Assembly: GCF_002095395.1 (NCBI RefSeq)
Contig: NZ_MJEI01000067.1
Span: 1-48,883, forward strand
Length of the DNA stretch: 48,883 bases
Direction: 5' to 3'
DNA from: Williamsia sp. 1135
GTDB lineage: Bacteria; Actinomycetota; Actinomycetes; Mycobacteriales; Mycobacteriaceae
Shown: in pieces, positions 8,996 through 17,789 of the stretch
Layout: every line of letters starts with the position of its first letter
How positions within the stretch are numbered: the first letter of the stretch is position 1
Translations under genes and position numbers: made by a program
The notes under the pieces: generated by a model
The model's database searches: none
Seen by the model: only the letters and a program-made list of their open reading frames with translations
What the model was told of the DNA's origin: nothing

Positions 8996-9993
8996 CGGCG
9001 AGAACCGAGAGTGCGGAGAAAGTTGTTGTAGGCCTCGAGATCCTCGGCGTCTTTCACCTCGTCGTAGTCGTTGGGTGAGGTCACCGATTTCTCTTCGTCG
9101 CGTCGCCATCGAGAGGCGAAGATCAACACGATCAGCAGCGCCACCGGTTCCCCGTAGGACCAGGCCAGAGCGCCGGCGACCGCTTGATCATCGACGGGGT
9201 TGATCCCCCACTGCGGCGGCGGGTCCGCGAAGCTGGCGACCAGCACGGTCGGAGCCATCATGAACACGACTCCGAAGAACACGTGCAGCGGCATCTCGAG
9301 GAAAATGTCGAGGAGCCGGCCCAAATTGGACTGGCGCATCGGTAGGGGCCCAATCGAGAGAATCGGGATGATGAACAGCAATCCGCTGACCAGGAAAAAC
9401 ACTTCCATCCCGGTGTGTCCCAGCCAACTGTCGTTGAGTGTGTCGAAGATCGATGAGAAGTACAGCCCGTAGAAGCTGAACAAGAACACCGGGATCGCAA
9501 ACCCTGGGTGCAGCGCGATTCTGCTGACCCGCGAGCGCGCCATCCGCAGCGTCGCCCGGCGCATCCGGCGGCCTCTGCCCTCGTCGGGAACGGCCGCGAA
9601 CAGCAGCAGCCCCGGGGAACCCATCACCAGCAGCGGCGGTACCAGCGTCGAAAGGGTCATGTGCTGAAACATGAAAGCGCTGAACAACCCCACGCCGTAT
9701 CCCTCGATGGCCAATCCGGTCACGGCCGACAAGATCAGGCAGCCAGAGAGAAAGCTCAGCGACCGGTACCACGGCCACGGTCGGCCGAGATGACGAAGCC
9801 GCGCCAACCCGAGACAGTAGATGGCGGCGAGGACGAGGCCGAGGGTGGCGAGCAGCGGGATCGGGGGCAGATCCCACCGCATCATGCCCATGATGGTCGG
9901 CGGAGCGTCAGGAACCTCGAGCACCACAGCACCGTCCTCACCCGACTCTGTTGTCCCCTCGCCCGGCACCCCAGCGGTACCGGGCAGGGACAA
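8992..9993 (-). CDS. ctaG: CtaG-family (caa3-type) cytochrome c oxidase assembly protein
   Basis: Predicted polytopic membrane protein of the caa3_CtaG family, implicated in copper delivery to haem-copper oxidases. The chain has about seven hydrophobic segments and the conserved FMFQHM and MEVFFLVSGLLF-like stretches. The C-terminus (DLEAYNNFLRTL) resembles the tail fragment at the left window edge. The listed start is a TTG at 9993, close to operator box C; the first about 34 residues look low in complexity and ATG starts near 9891 (MGMMRWDLPP) are a good alternative. It heads a leftward group with the lipoprotein thioredoxin and is divergent from the DsbA-VKOR pair. Confidence 0.88.
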   Translation of the reverse strand: MSLPGTAGVPGEGTTESGEDGAVVLEVPDAPPTIMGMMRWDLPPIPLLATLGLVLAAIYCLGLARLRHLGRPWPWYRSLSFLSGCLILSAVTGLAIEGYGVGLFSAFMFQHMTLSTLVPPLLVMGSPGLLLFAAVPDEGRGRRMRRATLRMARSRVSRIALHPGFAIPVFLFSFYGLYFSSIFDTLNDSWLGHTGMEVFFLVSGLLFIIPILSIGPLPMRQSNLGRLLDIFLEMPLHVFFGVVFMMAPTVLVASFADPPPQWGINPVDDQAVAGALAWSYGEPVALLIVLIFASRWRRDEEKSVTSPNDYDEVKDAEDLEAYNNFLRTLGSRR

Positions 9994-10003
9994 AACACAC
10001 GTA

Positions 10004-10026
10004 AACTACTAGGCATCTTAGTAGTA
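10004..10026. promoter_or_regulatory. BlaI-type operator, box C (ctaG / DsbA-VKOR divergent region)
   Basis: AACTACTAG-GCATC-TTAGTAGTA. The heptamers ACTACTA (10005-10011) and TAGTAGT (10019-10025) are a perfect dyad; the innermost and outermost bases vary. It sits in the short divergent region between ctaG (start 9993) and the leader ORF at 10047, so one operator could control both directions. Confidence 0.8.
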
Positions 10027-10046
10027 CGGCGACAGGAGTGAGCGAA

Positions 10047-10094
10047 GTGCCAGTTCAGACCCCTCAAATGCCAGCCGAGCAGGCACGTCCGTGA
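10047..10094 (+). CDS. 15-residue leader peptide coupled to the DsbA gene
   Basis: A GTG at 10047 has a good ribosome binding site (AGGAG at 10034-10038, 8 nt away) and opens a 15-codon frame whose TGA stop overlaps the GTG start of the DsbA gene as GTGA. The DsbA gene itself has no comparable Shine-Dalgarno, so ribosomes finishing the leader may re-initiate on it. The peptide (MPVQTPQMPAEQARP) has no recognised signal. It could be a plain coupling device or the vestige of an earlier start. Confidence 0.45.
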   Translation: MPVQTPQMPAEQARP

Positions 10095-10732
10095 GCCGCA
10101 ATCTTAAGGTCTCACTCGCAGTGGTGTTCGTGTTCTGTCTTACGCTGACCGTGGTGTTCGTGGTCTCACGAGCCGGCGGTACCGGTAAGGCAGAACAGTC
10201 TGCAGCGCCCGTCCGGGCCGATTCGCAACGGCTGTCGGCACCCAGCGACTCCAAGGCGACGTTCGTGGAGTTCTTGGATTTCGAATGCGAAGCGTGCGGG
10301 GCGATGTATCCCACCGTCGAGCGACTGCGCCAGACCTACGGCGACCAGGTCACGTTTGTGGTCCGCTACTTCCCGCTGCCGGGTCATTTCAACGGCGACC
10401 GCGCAGCGCGGGCAGCTGCGGCGGCAGCGCAACAAGGTCGGTTCGAGGCAATGTACAAGAAGCTGTTCGAAACCCAGCAGCAGTGGGGCGAGCAGCAGGA
10501 GCCACTCGATGAGCTGTTCTCCAGCTACGCACAAGAACTCGGCCTGAACATGGAGCAATACGCGGTGGACTACAACTCCAAAGCCACCCGAGAACTCATC
10601 GACCGCGATATCGCCGACGGTAAAGCTCGCGGGGTGAGCGCCACACCCACGCTCTATATCAATCACACCGCCGTCGAACCCGGCAGCTACGAGGAGCTGA
10701 GCTCAGCGCTCACCTCCGCGATGGCGAAGTGA
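10091..10732 (+). CDS. DsbA-family extracytoplasmic thiol oxidoreductase
   Basis: About 213 residues: an N-terminal membrane anchor or signal helix (residues about 6-27), a linker and a thioredoxin-fold domain with a DsbA-type helical insertion. The active site CEAC sits in FLDFECEACGAMYPTVE and the cis-proline loop is GVSATPTLYINH. Predicted to introduce disulfides into exported proteins. The GTG start overlaps the leader peptide stop, and the 3' end overlaps the following VKOR gene, which would re-oxidise it. The pair lies behind operator box C. Confidence 0.9.
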   Translation: MSRNLKVSLAVVFVFCLTLTVVFVVSRAGGTGKAEQSAAPVRADSQRLSAPSDSKATFVEFLDFECEACGAMYPTVERLRQTYGDQVTFVVRYFPLPGHFNGDRAARAAAAAAQQGRFEAMYKKLFETQQQWGEQQEPLDELFSSYAQELGLNMEQYAVDYNSKATRELIDRDIADGKARGVSATPTLYINHTAVEPGSYEELSSALTSAMAK

Positions 10733-11343
10733 CGAGCTCAACAGCCCCACTGACACCTCAGCAGTCAGTACTGTTCCCGCAGTTGCTTTCCTGGGTCCTT
10801 GGTGTGTGCGGGGCCGTAGGTTTGGTCTCGGCATTCACCCTGACGGTCGAAAAGTTCGAACTGGCAACCAATCCCGGCTATACACCAACCTGCAGCATTA
10901 ACCCGATCGTCAACTGCGGCTCGGTGATGGACACCCCGCAAGCCTCTGTGTTCGGGTTTCCCAACTCACTGCTCGGTATCGCTGGCTTCGCCGCTCTGAC
11001 CACTGTCGCAGCTTTGGTGGGACGCCGCCCAGCCCGATGGGTGATGATCGGTCTGCAGGTGGGCATGACCGCAGCTTTGGTCTTCGTGCATTGGCTGATC
11101 GTGCAGAGCCTGTACCGCATCGAGGCGCTGTGCCCATACTGCATGGCTGTGTGGGTGGTTGTTGTGGTGGCCTTTTGGTACGTGAGTCTGCGCACCGCCG
11201 ACAGTTACTGCCCTCCTGGCCTGCTGCGTCGTGCACTCGATACCATCCTGGCGGTTCATTCTCTAGGACCCGTGCTGTGGGTGCTAGCGGTGATCGCTCT
11301 AATTACCGAGCGGTTCTGGTGGTATTGGTCAACGTTGGTGTGA
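10729..11343 (+). CDS. Vitamin K epoxide reductase (VKOR) family protein
   Basis: Predicted membrane quinone-dependent disulfide generator, the actinobacterial counterpart of DsbB. It has 204 residues with about five hydrophobic segments. Two cysteine pairs expected of VKOR are visible: the loop pair in TCSINPIVNCGSVMD and the active-site pair CPYC in LCPYCMAVW. The GTG start overlaps the DsbA stop (GTGA). DsbA and VKOR adjacent and coupled form a complete oxidative folding pair. Confidence 0.93.
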   Translation: MTSSTAPLTPQQSVLFPQLLSWVLGVCGAVGLVSAFTLTVEKFELATNPGYTPTCSINPIVNCGSVMDTPQASVFGFPNSLLGIAGFAALTTVAALVGRRPARWVMIGLQVGMTAALVFVHWLIVQSLYRIEALCPYCMAVWVVVVVAFWYVSLRTADSYCPPGLLRRALDTILAVHSLGPVLWVLAVIALITERFWWYWSTLV

Positions 11344-11401
11344 TTGCGGCGTCGTCCGCATCCAGGCACTCTCCCGCTTCCCCTGGCGGACAGGAACTGC
11401 C

Positions 11402-12217
11402 TCAGATGGGCAAGGTCATGTTGGTGACGAACATGTCCCGTACCCATACAACGAAGTAGTCCCAGATACCGGTGATCAGCGCAATTCCCACGATGATCAT
11501 CAGGACTCCACCCACAAGCTGGATGCGGCGCGAGTTGCGGCGCAACAGTCCGACCGCTCGCACCGCCCACACTGAACCGAAGCCCAACACCACAAAGGGG
11601 AGCCCTAGGCCCAGGCAGTACGCCACGATGAGCACCACGCCACGGGCGGCGGTGGTATCTGCGGTGCCGCTGGCCGTGGCGATGATGGACGCCAGTGTCG
11701 GACCCAGACACGGTGTCCATCCCAGCGCGAAGACCGCGCCCAACAGCGGCGCACCCACCAGACCCGAGACTTTGCGTGGGTGAAATCTGACCTCGCGTTG
11801 CATCGCGGGGAAGGCGCCCAAAAACACTAGGCCCATCACGATGGTCACCACCCCACCGATGCGCTGCAAGAGTTCCCGGTTGATCGTCAGTGCTGAGGTC
11901 ACCCCGAAGACAGTCGCCGTCGCCAGCACGAACACCACTGTGAAACCCAGAACGAACAGCAGTGCGGCACCGCCCACGCGCCACTGCGCCCGGCGCTGGC
12001 TGTGAACCGAGACACCGGCGGCCGAGGACGGTGTGGGCTGCGATATGGCCGCGGCCCCGGTGAGACCGGCCAGGTAGGACAGGTAGCCCGGTACCAGTGG
12101 GATCACACACGGCGAGGCGAAGGACACCAGTCCCGCCACCGCACACGCGCCTATTGCCAGCAGCACTGGCCCACCAGAGACCATTGAGGAGAACTGCTCC
12201 CCCACCGATGCAGCCAT
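11402..12217 (-). CDS. ccdA: CcdA-like cytochrome c biogenesis / thiol-disulfide transporter
   Basis: Predicted membrane protein that carries electrons from cytosolic thioredoxin to extracytoplasmic thioredoxins such as the two TlpA-like proteins in this window. About 271 residues, six or more hydrophobic segments. Signature cysteines lie in FASPCVIPLVPGYLSYL and ALGWTPCLGPTLA, one in each half, as in the DsbD/CcdA core. I chose the ATG at 12217 (GGAG 10 nt upstream); a GTG directly before it is equally possible. A longer frame to 12280 lacks a ribosome site. Operator box D lies upstream and is shared with the divergent acyltransferase. Confidence 0.92.
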   Translation of the reverse strand: MAASVGEQFSSMVSGGPVLLAIGACAVAGLVSFASPCVIPLVPGYLSYLAGLTGAAAISQPTPSSAAGVSVHSQRRAQWRVGGAALLFVLGFTVVFVLATATVFGVTSALTINRELLQRIGGVVTIVMGLVFLGAFPAMQREVRFHPRKVSGLVGAPLLGAVFALGWTPCLGPTLASIIATASGTADTTAARGVVLIVAYCLGLGLPFVVLGFGSVWAVRAVGLLRRNSRRIQLVGGVLMIIVGIALITGIWDYFVVWVRDMFVTNMTLPI

Positions 12218-12299
12218 CACGCTGTGTCTCCACACTCCTGTTGGTTCATTGTCGACACCCCCATCGTGGGTGTGTGGCATGACCGGACATCTACCAGAT

Positions 12300-12326
12300 G
12301 CAACTACTATGCACGATAGTAGTTGC
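12300..12326. promoter_or_regulatory. BlaI-type operator, box D (ccdA / acyltransferase divergent region)
   Basis: Perfect 11+5+11 inverted repeat, GCAACTACTAT and its complement around GCACG. It sits between the divergent ccdA and acyltransferase starts and is as symmetrical as box A. Confidence 0.85.
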
Positions 12327-12393
12327 TATCACTGTAGTGAGGCTTCGTCCGTGCAGTTGTACGGCGGCGCGGGCCAGAGAGCGAGGACATCCC

Positions 12394-14590
12394 GTGGCAC
12401 GACCGGTCATCGGGGTCGCAGTACGCGACAGGCAGCCGCCGGGATCGGCAGCACAGAAGGTCGCGCATCGTCTCGATCTCGATGGTCTGCGCGGGGTCGC
12501 GATCATGCTGGTCGCGTGTTTTCACATCTGGTTCGGGCGGGTTTCGGGCGGCGTTGATGTTTTTCTGGTTCTGTCCGGCTACTTTTTTGTCGGCTCACTG
12601 CTGCGAGAGGTCACCGCGGCCCAGTCGCCGGTGGTGAGGTGGTGGCCTGCGGTGTCCCCCCCTCCCCCGATTGGTGCGGCTGGGGCGGCGCCTCCTGCCG
12701 ACATTGGCACTCGTACTGATCGCTGTCGTCGGCGCCACAATACTGCTGCTTCCCCAGACCCGGTGGCTGTCGACCGGACGCGAAGTGGTGGCAAGTACGC
12801 TGTACTACCAAAATTGGTACTTGGCGTTCAATTCTCGCGATTACACCGCTGCCAGTTCGGTGAACAGTCCGCTGCAACATGTCTGGTCGATGGCGGTACA
12901 GGGTCAATTCTTCGTGATCACCCTATTCGCAGCGCTGGGTATCGGGGTGCTGCTCAAGTGCGGGGGCCGCATCCTCACGCCGGTACTGGCGCGCCCCGTA
13001 GTGGTGCAGGTGGTCGCTGCCGCCGCCATCCTGGCGGTGGCGGCGATGTCGTTCTACTGGGCAACGATGCGGATGTCGGTCAACCAGTCCTTCAACTACT
13101 ACGACACCATTGCACGCGTTTGGGAACCGTTGACCGGAGGCCTGCTGGCGGTGGTGGCGCCGACCATCGCAAGCTTCTGGGTCCGTAGCCTGCTGGCGAT
13201 CACGGGTCTGGGGCTGATCCTCACCAGCGGTTGGTGGATTGACGGCTTGACCAGTTATCCGGGTCCGTGGGCCTTGGTACCGGTGGCGGCCACGGTGGCG
13301 CTGATCGTCGCGGGGAGCCCGCCGGCATCGGTCTCGACCACACCACCGCTGGTCAATCGGCTCCTCGCCACCGGCGTTCCCGTCTGGTTGGGCGCGATAG
13401 CTTACGCGTTGTACCTCTGGCACTGGCCAGTCCTGATCTTCTACTTGTCTTGGCGAAAGATCAACGCGGTCAGCGTCGTCGACGGGCTCATCGTGTTGGG
13501 CACATCCATTGCGTTGGCATGGTTGACCTGCCGCGTCGTCGAAGTACCCCTGCGGGCGAGGCCGTCGGCACCTCGATCTGCCCTCGCCCGCCCCGAGACC
13601 GGGCCGCAGGAGCGGTCTGGCCACACGGCCGCTGCCCAGACGCGGGTCACCGTCGGCCTGCTCGTGGTTGGCGTCCTGCTCAGCGGCGTCGGGATCAAGG
13701 TCTGGGAACGCCACGTCGCCGCCATCCGGGTCGATACCACCAACCTGGATCCGCGCATCTATCCCGGCGCTCGCGCGCTGCTGACGGGTGCACCTGTGGC
13801 CACGGTGGACCCGGTACCCTCACCGCTCGAGGTGGTCAAAGACCTGCCCGTCACATCGTTTGAGGGGTATATCAGCGGCTTCGACGATTCCACCGTCCGC
13901 GTCGGCACGTACGGTGATCGCACGGCCACCCACACCATCGCCCTGGCCGGCGGTTCGCACGCCGAGTTCTGGATCACCGCGCTCGATGCACTCGGAAAGC
14001 AGAACAATTTCAAGGTCAAGACCTATCTCAAGATGGGTTGCCCGCTGTCCACCGATCCGATGCCCACCCAGCGCGGAGTCCCCTACCCTGGCTGCGCTGA
14101 CTGGGTGCGGGAAGCGATGAATCAGATCCTCGCCGACCGTCCCGATGCGGTGTTCACCAACACAACCCGTCCCCGAGATGACGCGCCCGGCGACTGGGTT
14201 CCTCCCACCTATCTGCCCATTTTCGCTCAGTTCGCCTCAGCTGGAATACCGGTGCTGGGTATGCGCGATACGGTGTGGCCCCATAACGCGGCCGGCCTTA
14301 TCGACACCCCGTCGTGCTTGGCCGACGGCGGCAACGCCGAAACCTGCGGAACGCCTCGACAGTCAGCGCTCTCTCCCACCAACCCCACCCTCGATATCAT
14401 GGGCACAGACTCCACCATTGCCCCGTTGGACCTGTCGGAAGGGTTCTGCGACGAGGACCTGTGTCCGGCAGTCATCGGCAATATCGTGGTCTACCACGAT
14501 GTTCATCACCTCAGCGCCACCTTTGTCCGCAGCCTCGCACCTGAGTTGTGGCGGCAGATGACTACGGCGCTGCCGTGGTTGGCGCAGTAA
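12394..14590 (+). pseudogene. Acyltransferase-3/SGNH (OafA-type) membrane protein with a frameshift in a C7 run
   Basis: Two consecutive frames together make one acyltransferase-3 plus SGNH protein of about 730 residues. The first (GTG at 12394, GAGGA upstream) has the family start LDLDGLRGVAIMLVACFH and GGVDVFLVLSGYF. The second carries the remaining helices (LYLWHWPVLIFYL), then an extracytoplasmic SGNH-like domain ending at 14590. They join at a run of seven C (12656-12662): removing one C gives WPAVSPLPRLVRLGRRLLP, the expected basic stretch before the next helix. OafA-like proteins acylate cell-envelope glycans. Whether this is a sequencing error, a dead gene or a slippage switch cannot be decided here. 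Confidence 0.85.
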
Positions 14591-14621
14591 TTGCCTACCA
14601 CTTTTTATTTTCTCGTGACGT

Positions 14622-14661
14622 AGTGCTTCCCGGGGCACCGGGCGAGTCTCACTAAAGCACT
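14622..14661. terminator. Possible bidirectional terminator hairpin
   Basis: AGTGCTT (14622-14628) pairs with AAGCACT (14655-14661), enclosing a smaller hairpin CCCGG/CCGGG. It lies between the convergent acyltransferase (ending 14590) and L,D-transpeptidase (ending 14662) genes. A T-rich run (14611-14621 region) flanks it only on one side. Confidence 0.4.
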
Positions 14662-15924
14662 TCAGAGCGCGCTACCTTCTAGCCAGACATCCCAGGGGAC
14701 GCTCCAGTCACCGTTCTGCCATTGGGCAAGGGGCTCACCACCGGTGTTGCGGACTTCCACGATGTCTCCGGGCACAGAGAAGTCGTAGAACCAGCGGGCG
14801 TTGTCCGGATTGAGGTTCAGGCACCCGGCGGACATGTTGGTGTTTCCTTGTTGGGCGATGGTGTCGGTGAGTTCGTGCAAGTAGATGCCGTCGTTGCTGA
14901 TCCGGGTCGCGTAGTTGATGCTCTGGCGGTAGCCCAGACGCGAATTGACCGGTAGTCCGTAGGTGGAGGAGTCCATGATGACGGGGTTGGCCTTGTCGAG
15001 CACGGTGTAGATGCCCCGCTGAGTCCAGAAGTGGATGGTCCGCCCGTTGACGGTTTCGGTGCCCCCGCGTCCCATGGACGTCGGCATCGTACGGACCATC
15101 TCCCCATTGTTGAACACGGTCACCTGTTTGGTGGTGTCGTCGGCAATGGAGACATGCGAGTCGCCGATGACAAACGATCGGGCAAGGTCTTCTTGCCCAT
15201 AAAGCCCATTGCCCAGGTCGACCCCGTAGATGTCGGCGCGCACAGCCACCGCGGTGCCCGGCGGGTAGTACTCCTGGGGCCGGTAGTGCACATTCTGGTC
15301 ATCGACCCAGCTCCACTGCCCCTGCACCGGCGGCTCGGTCTGCACCGACAGACACCGCTGCGCGGCGGCCCGGTCCGGGATGGGTTCGTCGAACTTGATG
15401 ACCGCGACCACTCCCACGCCGTAGGTCGCGCCCTCGGCGAGCGTTCCCCCGCCGGTGGACACCAACGACGCGGTGGTGAGGTTGTCGGGCTTGACGGTGC
15501 CGAACGAACTGATGACCTCGTTGCTGCGGCCGGTGTCGTCACGACTGGTCACCGCCAGTTGGTAGGTCCTGTCATAGCCCAGCGGGGTCTCGGGTTTCCA
15601 CGTCACCGCGTCAGGGGTCATGATGCCGGGAATGACCCGGCCTTGATCGTTGGTCATGACCACCTCCGACAACGTCCCCCCGGCAACGGTGACCAAAACC
15701 GCGCCCAGCGGATCAAACCCTTGGGTGCCCGGGGCCGGAGTGAAGGTGACCGCTCCCCCCGGTACCCCCGCGACAGCGGGCGACGAGCTCGCCGACGAGG
15801 TGGACAGGGGCGAGTTGTTTGTTGAGCAGGCCGCCAGGAAAGCGGCAGCTGCCGCACCTCCACCTAGTGCCAACAATCCCCGCCGATTGATCTGGACATC
15901 AGCCATACGATGGCGCTCTGGCAC
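14662..15924 (-). CDS. L,D-transpeptidase lipoprotein (LdtMt-like)
   Basis: Predicted cell-wall enzyme that makes 3-3 peptidoglycan cross-links. The 420 residues start with a signal carrying a twin-arginine-like NRRGLLALGG and a lipobox LAAC, then two Ig-like domains and a YkuD catalytic domain in the last about 150 residues. The active-site region reads HELTD...NTNMSAGCLNL: the nucleophilic Cys is present, but the histidine of the usual SHGC motif is Ala. The GTG start has GAGGAG 8 nt upstream, and the half-degenerate operator box E lies 25 nt before it. It is divergent from the M23 peptidase-BlaI-M56 operon. Confidence 0.9.
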   Translation of the reverse strand: MPERHRMADVQINRRGLLALGGGAAAAAFLAACSTNNSPLSTSSASSSPAVAGVPGGAVTFTPAPGTQGFDPLGAVLVTVAGGTLSEVVMTNDQGRVIPGIMTPDAVTWKPETPLGYDRTYQLAVTSRDDTGRSNEVISSFGTVKPDNLTTASLVSTGGGTLAEGATYGVGVVAVIKFDEPIPDRAAAQRCLSVQTEPPVQGQWSWVDDQNVHYRPQEYYPPGTAVAVRADIYGVDLGNGLYGQEDLARSFVIGDSHVSIADDTTKQVTVFNNGEMVRTMPTSMGRGGTETVNGRTIHFWTQRGIYTVLDKANPVIMDSSTYGLPVNSRLGYRQSINYATRISNDGIYLHELTDTIAQQGNTNMSAGCLNLNPDNARWFYDFSVPGDIVEVRNTGGEPLAQWQNGDWSVPWDVWLEGSAL

Positions 15925-15948
15925 TGGTTACGCTCCTCAACCACGCAC

Positions 15949-15971
15949 TACAACTAAGACTCCTAGTAGTT
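15949..15971. promoter_or_regulatory. BlaI-type operator, box E (degenerate, upstream of the L,D-transpeptidase)
   Basis: TACAACTAA-GACTC-CTAGTAGTT. The right half matches the consensus at 8 of 9 positions and the left half at 6 of 9. The spacing fits the other boxes, and the position just upstream of the transpeptidase supports it. Confidence 0.6.
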
Positions 15972-16143
15972 TACGGACAAGCGCATGGCGCCCGCCGCGT
16001 CGAACCCCGGCGAGGGACCCAACTCTTCCCGCCAGGGGCGGCGCTCCCCGCCCACCCCCGGTGCCCATCCCAAATGACCGCACCCCTGCCTGGTCCGTCT
16101 CCCCGCTGCGACACAGCCCAACCTTGGCCTGCCCCGAGAAGTG

Positions 16144-16166
16144 AAAAACTAACCAACATAGTAGTA
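16144..16166. promoter_or_regulatory. BlaI-type operator, box F (upstream of the M23-blaI-M56 operon)
   Basis: AAAAACTAA-CCAAC-ATAGTAGTA: right half 8 of 9, left half 6 of 9, degenerate in the same way as box E (both left halves end in ACTAA). It would give autoregulation of the repressor. TAACCT at 16165-16170 could serve as a -10 element overlapping the box. Confidence 0.62.
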
Positions 16167-16201
16167 ACCTGTTCGAGTCCTGCCCGATATCACTTTGTTG
16201 C

Positions 16202-17386
16202 ATGGCCCGACTTGAACTGAAGGACCTTCACTTGGCACGGCACCGCAGACCCGACCCCGCCCCACATAACGCCCGCGACACGTCGCTGCGCGGACCGCTC
16301 GGCACCGCACCACCTCTCCCGCACCTCGCCGGCGGCCAGTCATTACCGGCCCGGCCACGTCCGGGCCGCCACCGGCCCGCGGTACTCGAGCCCCGCCCGC
16401 TGGTCTCCGCGCCGCCGCAGTCCTCGCGGCGACCGAGCGAGCCGCACCCTGCCCAGGCTCGCCGGCCGCACACCCGCACACCCGCACCGGGTACGGGCGC
16501 CACCCCTGTCAGGCACCGTCCCCAGCCGCCGGCCCCATCGCGCGGCGGTTGCAGCGTGCAGTCGGTGGCGACCGCGCCGTGGGAGCGGGCGGTGTGCGCC
16601 CAGACCGACCGCAGCCCAGATGGGGTGTCGAGCTACTGCGAGCAACTCGACCAGCGGCACGAGCGCGGCAGCAGCGCAGTCACGCGGTCGGCCGGTATCA
16701 GCGGATCGCTGGTGGCTGCGGTGGTCTTGCTCGCAGCGGGCGGTACCGCAGCCACCGCGCTCACCCATGAGCCTGAACCGGTGGCCGAACCCGTCGCACG
16801 CACCGTGACCGCGGCCGGACCGACCGCGAGTTCGCAGCCCGGCGCCGTGCGACCGGTCAGTACCCAGCAGAGCTCCGCCGTCGAGGTGGCCCCGGCGGCG
16901 CCGCCCGCGCCGCTCGATGCGTTGACCACTGCCATCGAGGACCTCGTGGCCCAACGAGGCCGCCCCGCCCCGCCTGAACCCACCCCGCCGCCCCGGTTGG
17001 CCTCGGCAGCACCGACGTACGGCACCGTCACCTCCAGCTACGGCTCCCGTTGGGGTACAACGCACTACGGTCTCGATATCGCCAACGTCATTGGTACTCC
17101 GGTGGTTTCGACCAGTGACGGGGAGATCATCGAGTCTGGCCCTGCGGACGGGTTCGGGCTGTGGATCCGGGTGCTGCAGGACGACGGCACGATCGGGGTG
17201 TACGGACATATCAACGAGACCCTGGTCAGTGCGGGTCAGCGGGTGCAGGCCGGTGAGCAGATCGCCACCGTCGGTAACCGCGGCTACTCCACCGGCCCCC
17301 ATCTACATTACGAGGTCTGGCAAAGCGACGGCCTCAAACTCGACCCCGCGCAGTGGCTTCGCAATCGAGGGGTCGACCTCGGATGA
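16202..17386 (+). CDS. M23 family metallopeptidase (LytM-like), membrane anchored
   Basis: The C-terminal about 110 residues are a LytM/M23 domain with zinc-ligand motifs HYGLD (about residue 288) and HLHYE (about 367), so it probably cleaves peptidoglycan cross-bridges or activates another hydrolase. A single hydrophobic segment lies at about residues 165-185. The 160 residues before it are Pro/Arg/His-rich and may be a disordered cytosolic tail. The ATG at 16202 lacks a clear ribosome site but is about 35 nt after box F, so a near-leaderless transcript is possible; a GTG near 16625 is an alternative. The gene is 43 nt upstream of the BlaI-like repressor. Confidence 0.82.
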   Translation: MARLELKDLHLARHRRPDPAPHNARDTSLRGPLGTAPPLPHLAGGQSLPARPRPGRHRPAVLEPRPLVSAPPQSSRRPSEPHPAQARRPHTRTPAPGTGATPVRHRPQPPAPSRGGCSVQSVATAPWERAVCAQTDRSPDGVSSYCEQLDQRHERGSSAVTRSAGISGSLVAAVVLLAAGGTAATALTHEPEPVAEPVARTVTAAGPTASSQPGAVRPVSTQQSSAVEVAPAAPPAPLDALTTAIEDLVAQRGRPAPPEPTPPPRLASAAPTYGTVTSSYGSRWGTTHYGLDIANVIGTPVVSTSDGEIIESGPADGFGLWIRVLQDDGTIGVYGHINETLVSAGQRVQAGEQIATVGNRGYSTGPHLHYEVWQSDGLKLDPAQWLRNRGVDLG

Positions 17387-17429
17387 GGCGCCGGTGGACG
17401 ATCACCCAGCCAGTAGAGACAATAGAACG

Positions 17430-17789
17430 ATGAAGCAGCTGGGCACGCTCGAAGCCGACGTCATGGAGCTCGTGTGGGACGCCGCTCCCGAACAGTTGTC
17501 GGTCCACGACATCCTCGCGGCGATGGCTGACCGGCAGTTGGCGTACACCACTATTTTGACCGTGGTGACCAATCTGCACAGCAAGGGCTTTCTGACCAGA
17601 ACCAAAGTGAGCCGCGCCTACCATTACACCGCCACGAACACCCGAGAGCAGGTCACCTCCCAGGCGCTGCGCGACATCCTCGACTCCAGCGACGACCCCA
17701 CCGCAGTCCTGATGCATTTTGCGCGCACTGCCACTCCGGAGGAAACCGATGCACTCCGCAGAAACCTTCCCCGCAAGGCCCGCAGGTGA
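17430..17789 (+). CDS. blaI: BlaI/MecI/CopY-family transcriptional repressor
   Basis: 119 residues beginning MKQLGTLEADVMELVW, the family start, with a winged helix-turn-helix over residues about 5-75 (recognition region AYTTILTVVTNLHSKGF) and a C-terminal dimerisation helix pair. Family members repress by binding TACTA/TAGTA-type dyads and are inactivated by a cognate membrane metalloprotease. The protease gene follows with a 4-nt overlap and eight candidate operators surround the gene. In M. tuberculosis the homologue controls beta-lactamase and ATP synthase genes. No beta-lactamase occurs in this window, so the inducing signal here is open. Confidence 0.92.
   Translation: MKQLGTLEADVMELVWDAAPEQLSVHDILAAMADRQLAYTTILTVVTNLHSKGFLTRTKVSRAYHYTATNTREQVTSQALRDILDSSDDPTAVLMHFARTATPEETDALRRNLPRKARR

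Noticed and set aside
16202-16620. Reading the Pro/Arg-rich N-terminal part of the M23 protein as a separate gene
   Set aside because: It is in one continuous frame with the peptidase and has no stop or second ribosome site of clear strength.
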